Assembly (NCBI RefSeq): GCF_000154845.1
Contig: NZ_DS981458.1
Location: forward strand, 21,139 to 64,960
Length of the DNA: 43,822 nt
Reading direction: 5' to 3'
DNA from: Phocaeicola coprocola DSM 17136
GTDB lineage: Bacteria; Bacteroidota; Bacteroidia; Bacteroidales; Bacteroidaceae
Shown: positions 36,151 to 43,822 of the stretch, in pieces
Numbering within the stretch: position 1 is the first letter of the stretch
Layout of the letters: each line of letters starts with the position of its first letter
Notes under the pieces: model-generated
What the model saw: only the letters and a program-made list of their open reading frames with translations
What the model was told of the DNA's origin: nothing
Databases searched by the model: none
Made by a program: the position numbers and the translations under genes

Positions 36151-36277
36151 CCATCTTATTTGCATACAATCCCCACTTTTGCACAGAGCTCAACAGCCAC
36201 ACGGCGTATTAGTCACCGCAGCTACAACCGGGCTCCCTACGAACCGATAATGATCTTAACCCATAAATATCTGTAAT

Positions 36278-37111
36278 ATGAAAAAAGTAAAAATTCTACT
36301 GGCACTGGCAATGTGCTCAATGTATCAGTCCTGCTCATCCGATGAAGTAAACATGAATCCGCAGGAAGAATCTCAGGAAAAAGTTGTATTTAAAGATGAC
36401 TTCGAAACATTCGACAGCAATGTATGGACCAAAGAAGAACACGAAGCCGGATGGGTAAATCAAGAACTGCAAATATATGATGCAGCACATGTATCGACCG
36501 GGACAGATGAAGGACGATCTGTACTTATTTTAACGGCAGAACGGAAAGGAGACAAAATCTATTCCGGAAGAGTAAACAGTCAAGGTAAAAAAAGTTTTCA
36601 ATATGGTAAGATAGAAGCAAGCATCAAGCTTCCCCAAACAGCAAATGGTCTATGGCCTGCATTTTGGATGATGGGCGACAATAATATGCCTTGGCCTCAG
36701 TGCGGAGAAATCGATATTATGGAAATGGGACAGGAAAACGGTATAATCAACGGTACGTCTGAAACCTATCTCAACACAGCCATCCACTATGGAACCGACT
36801 ACGAAAGCGGACATCGTCAGGAATATCATGCCGATAATGTTTCACAGAGTCTGCAAGATGGGAAATATCATACCTACTTGCTGGAATGGAATGAAAACAG
36901 TCTGACTGTAAGCATAGACGGAACCAAGTTTTACACTTTCGACATCAGCAAAGTCAGCGGACGTTATGAATATTTTCACCATAACTTCTACATCCTGTTC
37001 AATCTGGCTGTAGGTGGAAGTTTTACCGGCATCACAGATGTCAATGCCATCACTGCATTGAAAGACGGAGAGAAGGTAAACATGTATATCGACTGGATAA
37101 AAGTTTATTAA
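36278..37111 (+). CDS. GH16 endo-beta-glucanase (laminarinase-type) lipoprotein
   Basis: A 277-residue lipoprotein (lipobox MYQSC, Cys19). The GH16 catalytic motif is CGEIDIMEMG with nucleophile Glu144, Asp146 and acid/base Glu149. The upstream NGLWPAFWMM and downstream LEWNENSLTVSIDGTKFY and FYILFNLAVGGSF are all characteristic. The ExDxxE spacing, with the extra Met bulge, is that of the laminarinase/beta-1,3-glucanase branch (GH16_3), so beta-1,3- or mixed-linkage glucan is the probable substrate. The lipid anchor suggests surface location, where it would cut polysaccharide into pieces for SusC/SusD. It is the first gene of the operon; susC starts 19 bp after its stop. Confidence 0.92.
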   Translation: MKKVKILLALAMCSMYQSCSSDEVNMNPQEESQEKVVFKDDFETFDSNVWTKEEHEAGWVNQELQIYDAAHVSTGTDEGRSVLILTAERKGDKIYSGRVNSQGKKSFQYGKIEASIKLPQTANGLWPAFWMMGDNNMPWPQCGEIDIMEMGQENGIINGTSETYLNTAIHYGTDYESGHRQEYHADNVSQSLQDGKYHTYLLEWNENSLTVSIDGTKFYTFDISKVSGRYEYFHHNFYILFNLAVGGSFTGITDVNAITALKDGEKVNMYIDWIKVY

Positions 37112-37130
37112 TCTTAATACAAACAAATCT

Positions 37131-40100
37131 ATGAAAACAAAAAATTGCAGGTACACACTATTATGTGGCACACTCTCACTTTGTTTTATAGGTGGAATTT
37201 CACCGATGAAAGCAATTACCCAACCAGTTCATTCTGCTGTTGAGCAACAGACCCACACTGTAACCGGAACTGTAACCGATGCTACCGGTCCCGTTATCGG
37301 AGCATCAGTTATAGAAAAAGGAAATACTACCAACGGAACCATCACCGACTTAGATGGAAAGTTTACATTAAACGTAGCTCCAGGTGCAACACTGGTTATC
37401 AGTTACATTGGCTACAAAACGATAGAAATAGAAGCAAGTAAAAAGCCATTGAATATTGTCATGGCTGAAGACAGTAAGGTATTGAATGAAGTAGTAGTAA
37501 CTGCATTAGGTATCAAAAGAGAACGTAAGGCATTGGGCTACGGAGTTGATGAGGTAAAAGGTGAATCGCTTACAAAAGCCAAGGAAACAAACGTAATCAA
37601 CTCAATGGCAGGTCGCGTTCCGGGACTTGTAGTCAGCCAGACAGCCGGAGGTCCTTCCGGATCAACACGAGTTATTTTGCGTGGTAGTACAGAAATGACA
37701 GGAAACAACCAGCCGTTGTATGTCATCGACGGTGTGCCTCTTGATAATACCAACTATGGTAGTGCTGGTACTTCAGGAGGTTTCGATTTAGGTGACGGAA
37801 TTTCCAGTATCAATCCCGATGATATCGAAAACATGTCTGTATTGAAAGGTCCTGCTGCATCTGCTCTTTACGGTAGCCGTGCCAGTCATGGAGTTATCCT
37901 CATTACAACCAAAAAAGCCAATGGAAAAGAGAAATTCAGTGTAGAATATAATGGTACACTCACCTTCGATACCCAGTTGGCTAAATGGAACGATATACAG
38001 CAGGTATATGGTATGGGAAGCAACGGAACATACAGCATCGATGCCATTTCAAATACGAACAAAAGCTGGGGACCAAAAGCTGACGGCAGTAATATGCTGA
38101 CATATTTTGACGGTGTAGCACGTCCTTATCTCATCATTCCAGACAATACTTCCGGATTCTTCCAAACAGGTCTGACAGCTACCAATACAGCTATCATCAG
38201 TGCCAACAGCGGACATACAGGTGTACGTTTCACCTATACCGATATGAGAAACAAAGATATTGTTCCTCAGTCGAACATGAGCCGTGACATTTTCAACCTG
38301 CGTACCAACACCAGTCTGGGAAAGGTAGATGTTGACTTCAGTGCCAACTATACTCGCGAAGCTGTAAAAAATCGCCCGGCACTGGGTGACAGCAAATCGA
38401 ACATCGGAAAGAACCTGATGACTCTGGCAACAACCTACGATCAGGAATGGCTGAAAAACTATCAGGATGAAAACGGTGAATATTCCAACTGGAATGGTAT
38501 GGACCCATACAACGTAAATCCTTACTGGGACGTTTACAAAAACTCCAACAATTCGAAGAAAGACCAGTTCCGTTTCAATGGAAAAGCAATCTGGAACATT
38601 AACAAACACCTGAAACTGCAAGGTACAATCGGTGCAGAACTGAACTACTTCATATTCGAAGATTTCAAAGCTCCTACTACCCCGGGATACGAAGCCGGTT
38701 ATTTGCAGAACAGTAATTTCCGTAACCGCATGTACAACTTCGAACTACTTGCCCTCTATAACAATACGTGGGGAGATTTCGATTTCAATGCAACATTGGG
38801 AGGAAACGTTTACAAGGTCAATAATCAGACTACCGTCACTACTGCCCAGGATATGCAGATTCGTGATGTAGTAGCCCTGATGAGCTTCAATGAAACCAGC
38901 TTGGAACAGAACAGTTACCGTAAACAAATCAATTCGGTTTATGGTGCAGTAAACGTAGGATGGAAACATTTGGTTTATCTCGATGCAACTTTACGCGGCG
39001 ACCAGTCGTCTACCCTGCCTATCGGAAACAATGTATATGTTTATCCGTCATTCTCCGGAAGTTTTGTATTCTCGGAATTACTAAAACAAAGTGACCTGAT
39101 GCCTTACGGAAAGTTCCGTTTATCATGGGCACAAGTAGGTAGCGACACCGATCCTTATCAGTTGGGACTGGTTTACAGCAAATCGAAATTTACCTACCCG
39201 GGCTATACCATCGGATACATCAATAATTCGACAATGCCTAATAAAAACTTGAAACCGACTAAGACCAACTCTTTCGAACTTGGTCTGGAGATGAAGTTCC
39301 TGAAGAACCGTATCGGACTCGACTTTACTTACTACACTCAAAACAGTAAGAATCAGATTATGGGTATGGCCAGTTCATGGACTTCCGGTTATAACTACCG
39401 CCTGATCAACGCTGGTGAAATTGAAAATAAAGGTATCGAAATCGCACTTAACACACGTCCGATAGAACTTAAGGATTTCTCCTGGGATTTGAACCTGAAC
39501 TTTTCAAAGAACAGCAATAAAGTAAAGAAACTGGTAGATGGCATGGACATGTTCGAACTTGAAAAAGCAGCATGGCTGGATGTACAAGTTGCAGCAAAAG
39601 TCGGCGAGAACTTCGGAGCCATCGTAGGACCGGACTTCAAACGCAATGAAAACGGAGATATTCTTATAGACCCGCAGACCGGACTTCCACAGTACGACAA
39701 GAGCAATCATGTACTGGGTAATGCTTCCTGGGACTGGACCGGAGGTCTTGGAACAACGCTTACTTATAAAAACTTATCTCTCTCTGCTCTTTTCGATATC
39801 AAAGTCGGAGCTGACCTCTATTCTATGTCTGCCCGTGCTTCTTATGAATCTGGTAAAAGTAAAGAAACACTCGCAGGCCGTGAAGAATGGTATCGCTCGG
39901 AAGAACAACGCCAGGCCGCAGGTATTGCCAAAGGTTCTCCCGACTGGACTCCTACCGGTGGTTTCATTGCTCCGGGTGTAATTGATAACGGTGACGGAAC
40001 TTATCGTCCGAATGATATTTACATTAACCCGGAAGATTACTGGATGAGTGTCTGCCGAAATGCTCCGTCAATGTTTATCTACGACAATTCATACATCAAA

Positions 40101-40325
40101 TGCCGTGAAATCACCTTAAGCTACAGAGTACCTCAGTCATGGCTGAAAAACGTAGTAAAAGGACTCACAGTTTCATTCGTTGCACGTAATCCGTTTATCG
40201 TATGGAAGAATATTCCAAATATTGATCCGGATTCAAACTATAACAATACAACCGGTATGGGATTGGAATATGGTTCACTCCCATCACGCAGAAGTTACGG
40301 ATTCAATGTCAATCTCAAATTCTAA
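37131..40325 (+). CDS. susC: SusC/RagA-family TonB-dependent glycan transporter
   Basis: A 1064-residue outer-membrane receptor. It has a signal peptide, then a carboxypeptidase-D-like domain (residues about 40-120; HTVTGTVTDATGPVIGASVI), a TonB-box-like NEVVVTALG, the plug domain (MAGRVPGLVVSQTAGG, QPLYVIDGVPLDN, VLKGPAASALYGSRASHGVILITTKK) and a C-terminal 22-strand barrel ending GFNVNLKF with terminal Phe. It imports oligosaccharides that the SusD partner captures, using TonB energy. The gene is intact, but its usual partner susD is now separated by an IS110-family element of about 1.6 kb. Symbol used in the generic susC-like sense. Confidence 0.95.
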   Translation: MKTKNCRYTLLCGTLSLCFIGGISPMKAITQPVHSAVEQQTHTVTGTVTDATGPVIGASVIEKGNTTNGTITDLDGKFTLNVAPGATLVISYIGYKTIEIEASKKPLNIVMAEDSKVLNEVVVTALGIKRERKALGYGVDEVKGESLTKAKETNVINSMAGRVPGLVVSQTAGGPSGSTRVILRGSTEMTGNNQPLYVIDGVPLDNTNYGSAGTSGGFDLGDGISSINPDDIENMSVLKGPAASALYGSRASHGVILITTKKANGKEKFSVEYNGTLTFDTQLAKWNDIQQVYGMGSNGTYSIDAISNTNKSWGPKADGSNMLTYFDGVARPYLIIPDNTSGFFQTGLTATNTAIISANSGHTGVRFTYTDMRNKDIVPQSNMSRDIFNLRTNTSLGKVDVDFSANYTREAVKNRPALGDSKSNIGKNLMTLATTYDQEWLKNYQDENGEYSNWNGMDPYNVNPYWDVYKNSNNSKKDQFRFNGKAIWNINKHLKLQGTIGAELNYFIFEDFKAPTTPGYEAGYLQNSNFRNRMYNFELLALYNNTWGDFDFNATLGGNVYKVNNQTTVTTAQDMQIRDVVALMSFNETSLEQNSYRKQINSVYGAVNVGWKHLVYLDATLRGDQSSTLPIGNNVYVYPSFSGSFVFSELLKQSDLMPYGKFRLSWAQVGSDTDPYQLGLVYSKSKFTYPGYTIGYINNSTMPNKNLKPTKTNSFELGLEMKFLKNRIGLDFTYYTQNSKNQIMGMASSWTSGYNYRLINAGEIENKGIEIALNTRPIELKDFSWDLNLNFSKNSNKVKKLVDGMDMFELEKAAWLDVQVAAKVGENFGAIVGPDFKRNENGDILIDPQTGLPQYDKSNHVLGNASWDWTGGLGTTLTYKNLSLSALFDIKVGADLYSMSARASYESGKSKETLAGREEWYRSEEQRQAAGIAKGSPDWTPTGGFIAPGVIDNGDGTYRPNDIYINPEDYWMSVCRNAPSMFIYDNSYIKCREITLSYRVPQSWLKNVVKGLTVSFVARNPFIVWKNIPNIDPDSNYNNTTGMGLEYGSLPSRRSYGFNVNLKF

Positions 40326-40363
40326 AGATAGTTCATTACGTAATATATTAAAGAAGAAATACA

Positions 40364-40369
40364 ATGAAA
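40364..40369 (+). repeat. Direct repeat ATGAAA at the left IS110 junction
   Basis: ATGAAA, identical to the first six bases of susD at 41979-41984. On this side the ATG is followed by only three further codons and a stop. It is best explained as the original susD start split or duplicated by the insertion; the exact crossover within these six bases cannot be placed. Confidence 0.6.
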
Positions 40370-40423
40370 TACCCATGAGATAAAAAATCACGCCCAAGAG
40401 AATGTAAATAGTCAAGCTGAAGT

Positions 40424-40431
40424 TACCTTTG
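40424..40431 (+). promoter_or_regulatory. Putative IS110 transposase promoter (-7 box)
   Basis: TACCTTTG, a full match to TAnnTTTG and the same octamer as at the tRNA promoter, lies 28 bp before the transposase ATG. No clear -33 TTG is seen. Confidence 0.6.
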
Positions 40432-40459
40432 TATAGTGTAACCCTAAAATGTATCAGTT

Positions 40460-41715
40460 ATGGCAGAAGTGACATTCCCTCAGTTGATACAGCGCGCTTG
40501 CGGTATCGACGTCCACCTGAAGGTTGTGGTGGCGACAATTGACGGAGCAGGCATCCAACGCGAGACCCGCTCATTCAAAACCTTCACGAGTTCTTTGAAT
40601 GAATTGAAAGAATGGCTATTGTCCAATGGTGTAACGCATGTGGGAATGGAGAGTACCGGTGTTTACTGGAAGCCGGTTTATAAGGTTCTTGAAGATTCCA
40701 TTCCCAATGTCTGGATAGTCAATGCCCGTCACATTAAGAATGTTCCGGGTCACAAGACAGACAAGATGGACAGCGAATGGATCTGCAAGCTTCTTCTGGC
40801 AGGTCTTCTCAAACCGAGCTATATTCCTCCCAAGGAGCAGCGTCAGCTTCGTGACCTGACGCGTTACCGGAACAAGCTTATTCAGCAGATAGCTTCAGAG
40901 AAGAACCGTATGATGCGTATTCTTGAAGACTGCAACATCAAGCTTTCAAGTGTAGTAAGTAATACAAGCGGTACGACAGCTACTTCTCTTATTGATATGC
41001 TTTGTGAAGGCAAAGTCCTTACTCTTGATGATATAAATTCAGTTTATCACGGTAAACTGTCAGCCAGTCCTGAAGAATTGCTTGAGGCGTGTACCGGTTT
41101 TGTTGAAGAGCATCACATTTATCTTCTTCAGATGATCCGAAAGGATATAGACCAGACTCAGACTTTGGTTGATGATTTGTCCGAACGTATAAAGAGACTG
41201 TTGTCCAAGTACGAGAATGTCCTTGAACTTCTCAGGGAGATTCCCGGTTTTAGCACCAAGGTTGTAGAGGATCTGGTTTCTGAGATAGGTCTTGACATGT
41301 CCCACTTCCCTTCTGAAAAGCATCTTTCGTCCTGGGCCGGTCTTTCTCCGGGCAACAACGAGAGTGCGGGTAAAAAAAAAGCGCACGAATCACTCACGGA
41401 AACAAACAGGTAAAGGCGGTAATCACAGAAGCCGCATGGGCTGCGACCCGTACAAAGAATACGTTTTTTAGTGAGAGATACCATCGTATAGCTGCCCGCA
41501 GAGGAAAGAAACGTGCCTTGATTGCAGTGGGACATTCTCAGTTGATATCCGTTTATCTGATACTGAGTACAGGGTCCCGTTACCATGAACTTGGAGCACA
41601 ATATATGCAATCCAAGATAGAGCAGAAACGCAAGGTATATTTGTCTTCTGAACTTAAAAAGCTTGGATACAATGTCTCACTTACTAAAGTTCCACAAGCT
41701 GTAACACTGAACTAA
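40460..41715 (+). pseudogene. IS110-family transposase, frameshifted at an A9 run
   Basis: The first frame (317 residues) has the RuvC-like DEDD domain: Asp17 (CGIDVH), Glu64 (MESTGVYW), Asp101 and Asp104 (HKTDKMDSEW). A helical middle follows, then the start of the Transposase_20 domain with LLREIPGFS and WAGLSPGNNESAG, where Ser302 is the likely catalytic serine. The frame is lost at nine A residues (41372-41380). The family sequence resumes at -1 as SARITHGNKQVKAVITEAAW and runs to a TAA at 41713-41715. One additional A would give 418 residues with no interruption. Thus it is either a one-base deletion in an A10 run, a site of RNA polymerase or ribosome slippage, or a sequencing error. No other damage is seen. 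Confidence 0.9.
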
Positions 41716-41978
41716 TAATATAGACCAAAGGCCGACTTTTACTGGAATTACCATAGCCCGACAATGAAATTGGTCTCAACAGCTAAGCGCCAAAGATTGT
41801 GACTTATGTACACGTGTATGAAACTTTTAAATTCTTAGCTGTTGCTATTTATTATTGTACAATAGCCGCACTTGTGTTCTCATAAGTGCTAATCTTTCTT
41901 TTATCCAAAACCTCGGATTTATATCAATTTTAGTATAAACCTGTCCTACTTTGTGTGTAGGACGCTTAATATTTACGT
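41716..41978 (+). ncRNA. Structured right end of IS110 element, candidate bridge RNA
   Basis: There is no open frame here. CAACAGCTAAG (41777-41787) pairs perfectly with CTTAGCTGTTG (41834-41844), an 11-bp stem enclosing an inner palindrome TACACGTGTA (41809-41818). A second hairpin is GCACTT/AAGTGC (41868-41889) and a third GTCCTAC/GTAGGAC (41943-41963). Bridge RNAs of IS110-family elements have a conserved stem followed by two large internal loops that pair to target and donor DNA. This is the only part of the element long enough to hold one. The RNA itself, its ends and its strand are not demonstrated. Confidence 0.45.
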
Positions 41979-43661
41979 ATGAAAAACTATAAATCATATT
42001 TTACCCTGATATTGGCGGCATTCATCATATTCTTTACAGCATGTAGCGATGAGTATATGGAGAATATGAATACAGATCCGTCGAAAGCCTCAACTATCGA
42101 TCCGAATGCACAGCTTACCACAGCCCAGCTACAGACTTACGGTGATCTAGGAATGGTAGAAATTTACAGAAACTACCTGTATGCATTCAACCAACAACTT
42201 ATGGGATGTTGGAATACAACAAACTATGGAGGCAGACATACTGTCGACAATAATGAAATGGGACGTGTCTGGACAACATTCTATACCACAGCTATCAAAA
42301 ATCTGACAGATGCTCAATATCGTACAGCCGATAATGCTGAAAAAGTAAATATCAATTCGGCAGTACGTATCTACAGAGTATACCTTATGTCGGTCATTAC
42401 AGATATTCATGGAGATGTACCTTGCAGTGAAGCAGGCAAAGGCTTTCTGGAAGAGAAATTCAACCCACGTTACGATACACAGGAAGAAATCTACAACGAT
42501 TTCTTCACAGAACTCAAAACTGCCGGCAACAACATGGATGTCAGCAAAGACAAAATTACAGGTGATGTTATTTTCAACGGCGACGTAAGCAAATGGAAAA
42601 AACTTGCCAATTCATTGAGAATGAGATTTGCCATGCGTATCTCCAATGTCGCTCCTCAAAAAGCTCAGGAAGAGTTTGAGGCAGCCCTGCAAGACGAAGG
42701 CGGCATCTTCCAAAGCAATGATGACAATGCACTTATCCAATACATGGAAAAATCATTCAGTTTCGGACAAGAAGCCTATACAGACTACCGTGGAAATGCC
42801 TTGTCACAACTGTTGTTCGGTAACGATCCGGCCAATAACCCAAGCTATCTATGTTCTACTCTCTTCAATCAGTTGTATAACACAGGTGATCCTCGTACGT
42901 TTATGATCGGACGCTGCTATTACGATGGCCTGATGAGTTCTACCAGCCCCGATAACCGCATCGATCTGACAAACGAAATGCTGGAAAAAGGTATCGCTTT
43001 CCAGCCATGCGAACCGGGAGCATTCAGCTATGATCCGTGGCCTAGTGGATATGACAGCGATATTTTGAAGGAGCTTGCAGAAACCAATCCTTCCATAAGC
43101 ACAACAGTAGCTCGTGAAACAGAACCTAAACTGGCTAACAACTTTCTGAAAAGTACAAACCCCGGCGTAGTCATGACATACGCAGAAGTTGAATTTCTAT
43201 TGGCCGAAGCTTCTCTCAAAGGATGGAATACAGGAAGTAAGTCTATAGACGAACTGTACAGAACAGGAGTACGTGCAGCTATCGATTTCCTGACAGAAAG
43301 CTATGGATGCGACCAGGTTTCGGATGAAACATTCGAAGAATATATAAATCAAAACGGAATCGGACATACTGACGAACAGAAAAAAGAAGCCATCAATACA
43401 CAGGCCTGGATTCTCCACTTCACCAATCCGGCTGAATGTTGGGCAAACATACGCCGTTCTGGTTATCCGAAATTGAAATCACCTGCTGAATACGGTTTCG
43501 GACAATATCTGACCGGCGGTACTGAAATTCCGGTGCGCCTTTGCTACCCGGTTCTGGAATCATCTTACAATAAAGTAAGTTACGAAGAAGCTCTAAACCG
43601 CATGGGAGGAACAGACAACTGGTACACTCCGGTATGGTGGGACAAAGATGCAACAAAATAA
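41979..43661 (+). CDS. susD: SusD/RagB-family glycan-binding lipoprotein
   Basis: A 560-residue lipoprotein (MKNYKSYFTLILAAFIIFFT followed by AC, lipobox Cys22) of the SusD-like family. It has the N-terminal NTDPSKASTIDPNAQLTTAQL, IYRVYLMSVITDIHGDVPCSEA, the helical repeat segments, and the C-terminal GTDNWYTPVWWDKD. It sits on the cell surface as the lid over the SusC barrel and binds oligosaccharide. The coding frame is intact, but an IS110 element now abuts its start codon, so its native leader, and probably its link to the PUL promoter, are lost. Expression would depend on read-through or on a promoter in the IS right end; none matching TAnnTTTG was found there. Confidence 0.93.
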   Translation: MKNYKSYFTLILAAFIIFFTACSDEYMENMNTDPSKASTIDPNAQLTTAQLQTYGDLGMVEIYRNYLYAFNQQLMGCWNTTNYGGRHTVDNNEMGRVWTTFYTTAIKNLTDAQYRTADNAEKVNINSAVRIYRVYLMSVITDIHGDVPCSEAGKGFLEEKFNPRYDTQEEIYNDFFTELKTAGNNMDVSKDKITGDVIFNGDVSKWKKLANSLRMRFAMRISNVAPQKAQEEFEAALQDEGGIFQSNDDNALIQYMEKSFSFGQEAYTDYRGNALSQLLFGNDPANNPSYLCSTLFNQLYNTGDPRTFMIGRCYYDGLMSSTSPDNRIDLTNEMLEKGIAFQPCEPGAFSYDPWPSGYDSDILKELAETNPSISTTVARETEPKLANNFLKSTNPGVVMTYAEVEFLLAEASLKGWNTGSKSIDELYRTGVRAAIDFLTESYGCDQVSDETFEEYINQNGIGHTDEQKKEAINTQAWILHFTNPAECWANIRRSGYPKLKSPAEYGFGQYLTGGTEIPVRLCYPVLESSYNKVSYEEALNRMGGTDNWYTPVWWDKDATK

Positions 43662-43687
43662 CAATCATTTTTTAATTAGATTCAGAT

Positions 43688-43822
43688 ATGAAAAAGATAT
43701 ACCACATACTATTAATCATGCTTGCTATGAGCTTCGGACTCATCGCCTGCACGGAAGAAACTCCATTTTCTACAGCAACAGAAAATGACGATCCCCGAAT
43801 CCTTGACCCTTTGTTGGAATTC
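43688..43822 (+). CDS. Lipoprotein at window end, probable surface glycan-binding protein (partial)
   Basis: The first 45 codons only. A lipoprotein signal (MKKIYHILLIMLAMSFGLIA) ends in AC, then TEETPFSTATENDDPRILDP, typical of the start of surface glycan-binding proteins that follow susD in PULs (SusE/SGBP position). It begins 26 bp after the susD stop. The 3' end lies outside the window, so no domain can be named. Confidence 0.7.
   Translation, partial: MKKIYHILLIMLAMSFGLIACTEETPFSTATENDDPRILDPLLEF

Larger units (their letters stand above)
40370..41978 (+). mobile_element. IS110-family insertion sequence between susC and susD
   Basis: The limits are inferred from the ATGAAA repeat at both junctions and from the native susC-to-start-codon gap that remains (38 bp). 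The element is about 1.6 kb, with one frameshifted DEDD-type transposase, a short left non-coding end (about 90 bp) and a long right non-coding end (about 263 bp) rich in inverted repeats. No clear terminal inverted repeats are seen, as expected for the family. The long right end resembles the IS1111 branch, in which the guide (bridge) RNA is expected downstream of the transposase. It breaks the usual susC-susD transcript. Confidence 0.8.

Noticed and set aside
39709..39981. Plus-strand open frame inside susC
   Set aside because: It is a shifted frame within the intact SusC barrel domain with no features of its own.

Overview
The window looks like a chromosomal segment from a gut Bacteroidales genome (Bacteroides or Phocaeicola type). 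The support is: Bacteroides-style promoters (TAnnTTTG at -7) before several genes, a short primary sigma factor without region 1.1, a NigD-like lipoprotein, a hybrid two-component regulator, and a SusC/SusD-type polysaccharide utilization locus (PUL). Most of it is ordinary housekeeping DNA. Both ends have been rearranged by mobile elements.

Left end (1-5.5 kb): three mobile elements lie within 5.5 kb. A frameshifted 3' fragment of an IS4-family element (1-543) ends 21 bp before the start codon of hemW. After hemW and a small lipoprotein gene comes a group IIC-like intron (about 2255-5484, minus strand), placed directly behind the rho-independent terminator of an aspartate aminotransferase gene. 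Its reverse transcriptase/maturase gene is split by a second IS4-family element (2998-4323) with 18-19 bp imperfect terminal inverted repeats and a perfect 9-bp target duplication. Removing the element and one duplication restores a 466-residue reading frame.

Centre (5.5-31.8 kb): mostly minus-strand housekeeping genes. They include aspC, a Bax-inhibitor-1 protein, ribBA with an LptF/G-type permease, a START-like protein, three nearly identical tandem tRNA-CAT genes, and glmM coupled to a DUF4827-type lipoprotein. An N-acetylhexosamine-kinase-like gene sits beside a GH109 glycosidase. Next come nrnA, comEC, rpe, an ECF sigma factor overlapping a probable anti-sigma/outer-membrane-barrel fusion, and an operon of a Sua5/YciO protein, a ClC antiporter and fmt. 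On the plus strand are a NigD-like lipoprotein, dinB, rpoD, and a secreted small protein paired with a clostripain-type (C11) protease. A DJ-1/PfpI gene is divergent from an HxlR-type regulator across a control region with a perfect 8+2+8 inverted repeat.

Right end (31.8-43.8 kb): a PUL probably directed at beta-1,3-glucan or mixed-linkage beta-glucan. The hybrid regulator would sense the glycan in the periplasm and activate an operon of GH16 endo-glucanase, SusC-like transporter, SusD-like binding lipoprotein and a further surface lipoprotein that runs off the window. An IS110-family element (about 40370-41978) sits exactly between susC and susD at the susD start codon. Its transposase is broken at a run of nine A residues. 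Its long, foldable 3' non-coding end is the best candidate for a bridge-RNA locus, and is the most interesting non-coding signal I see here.
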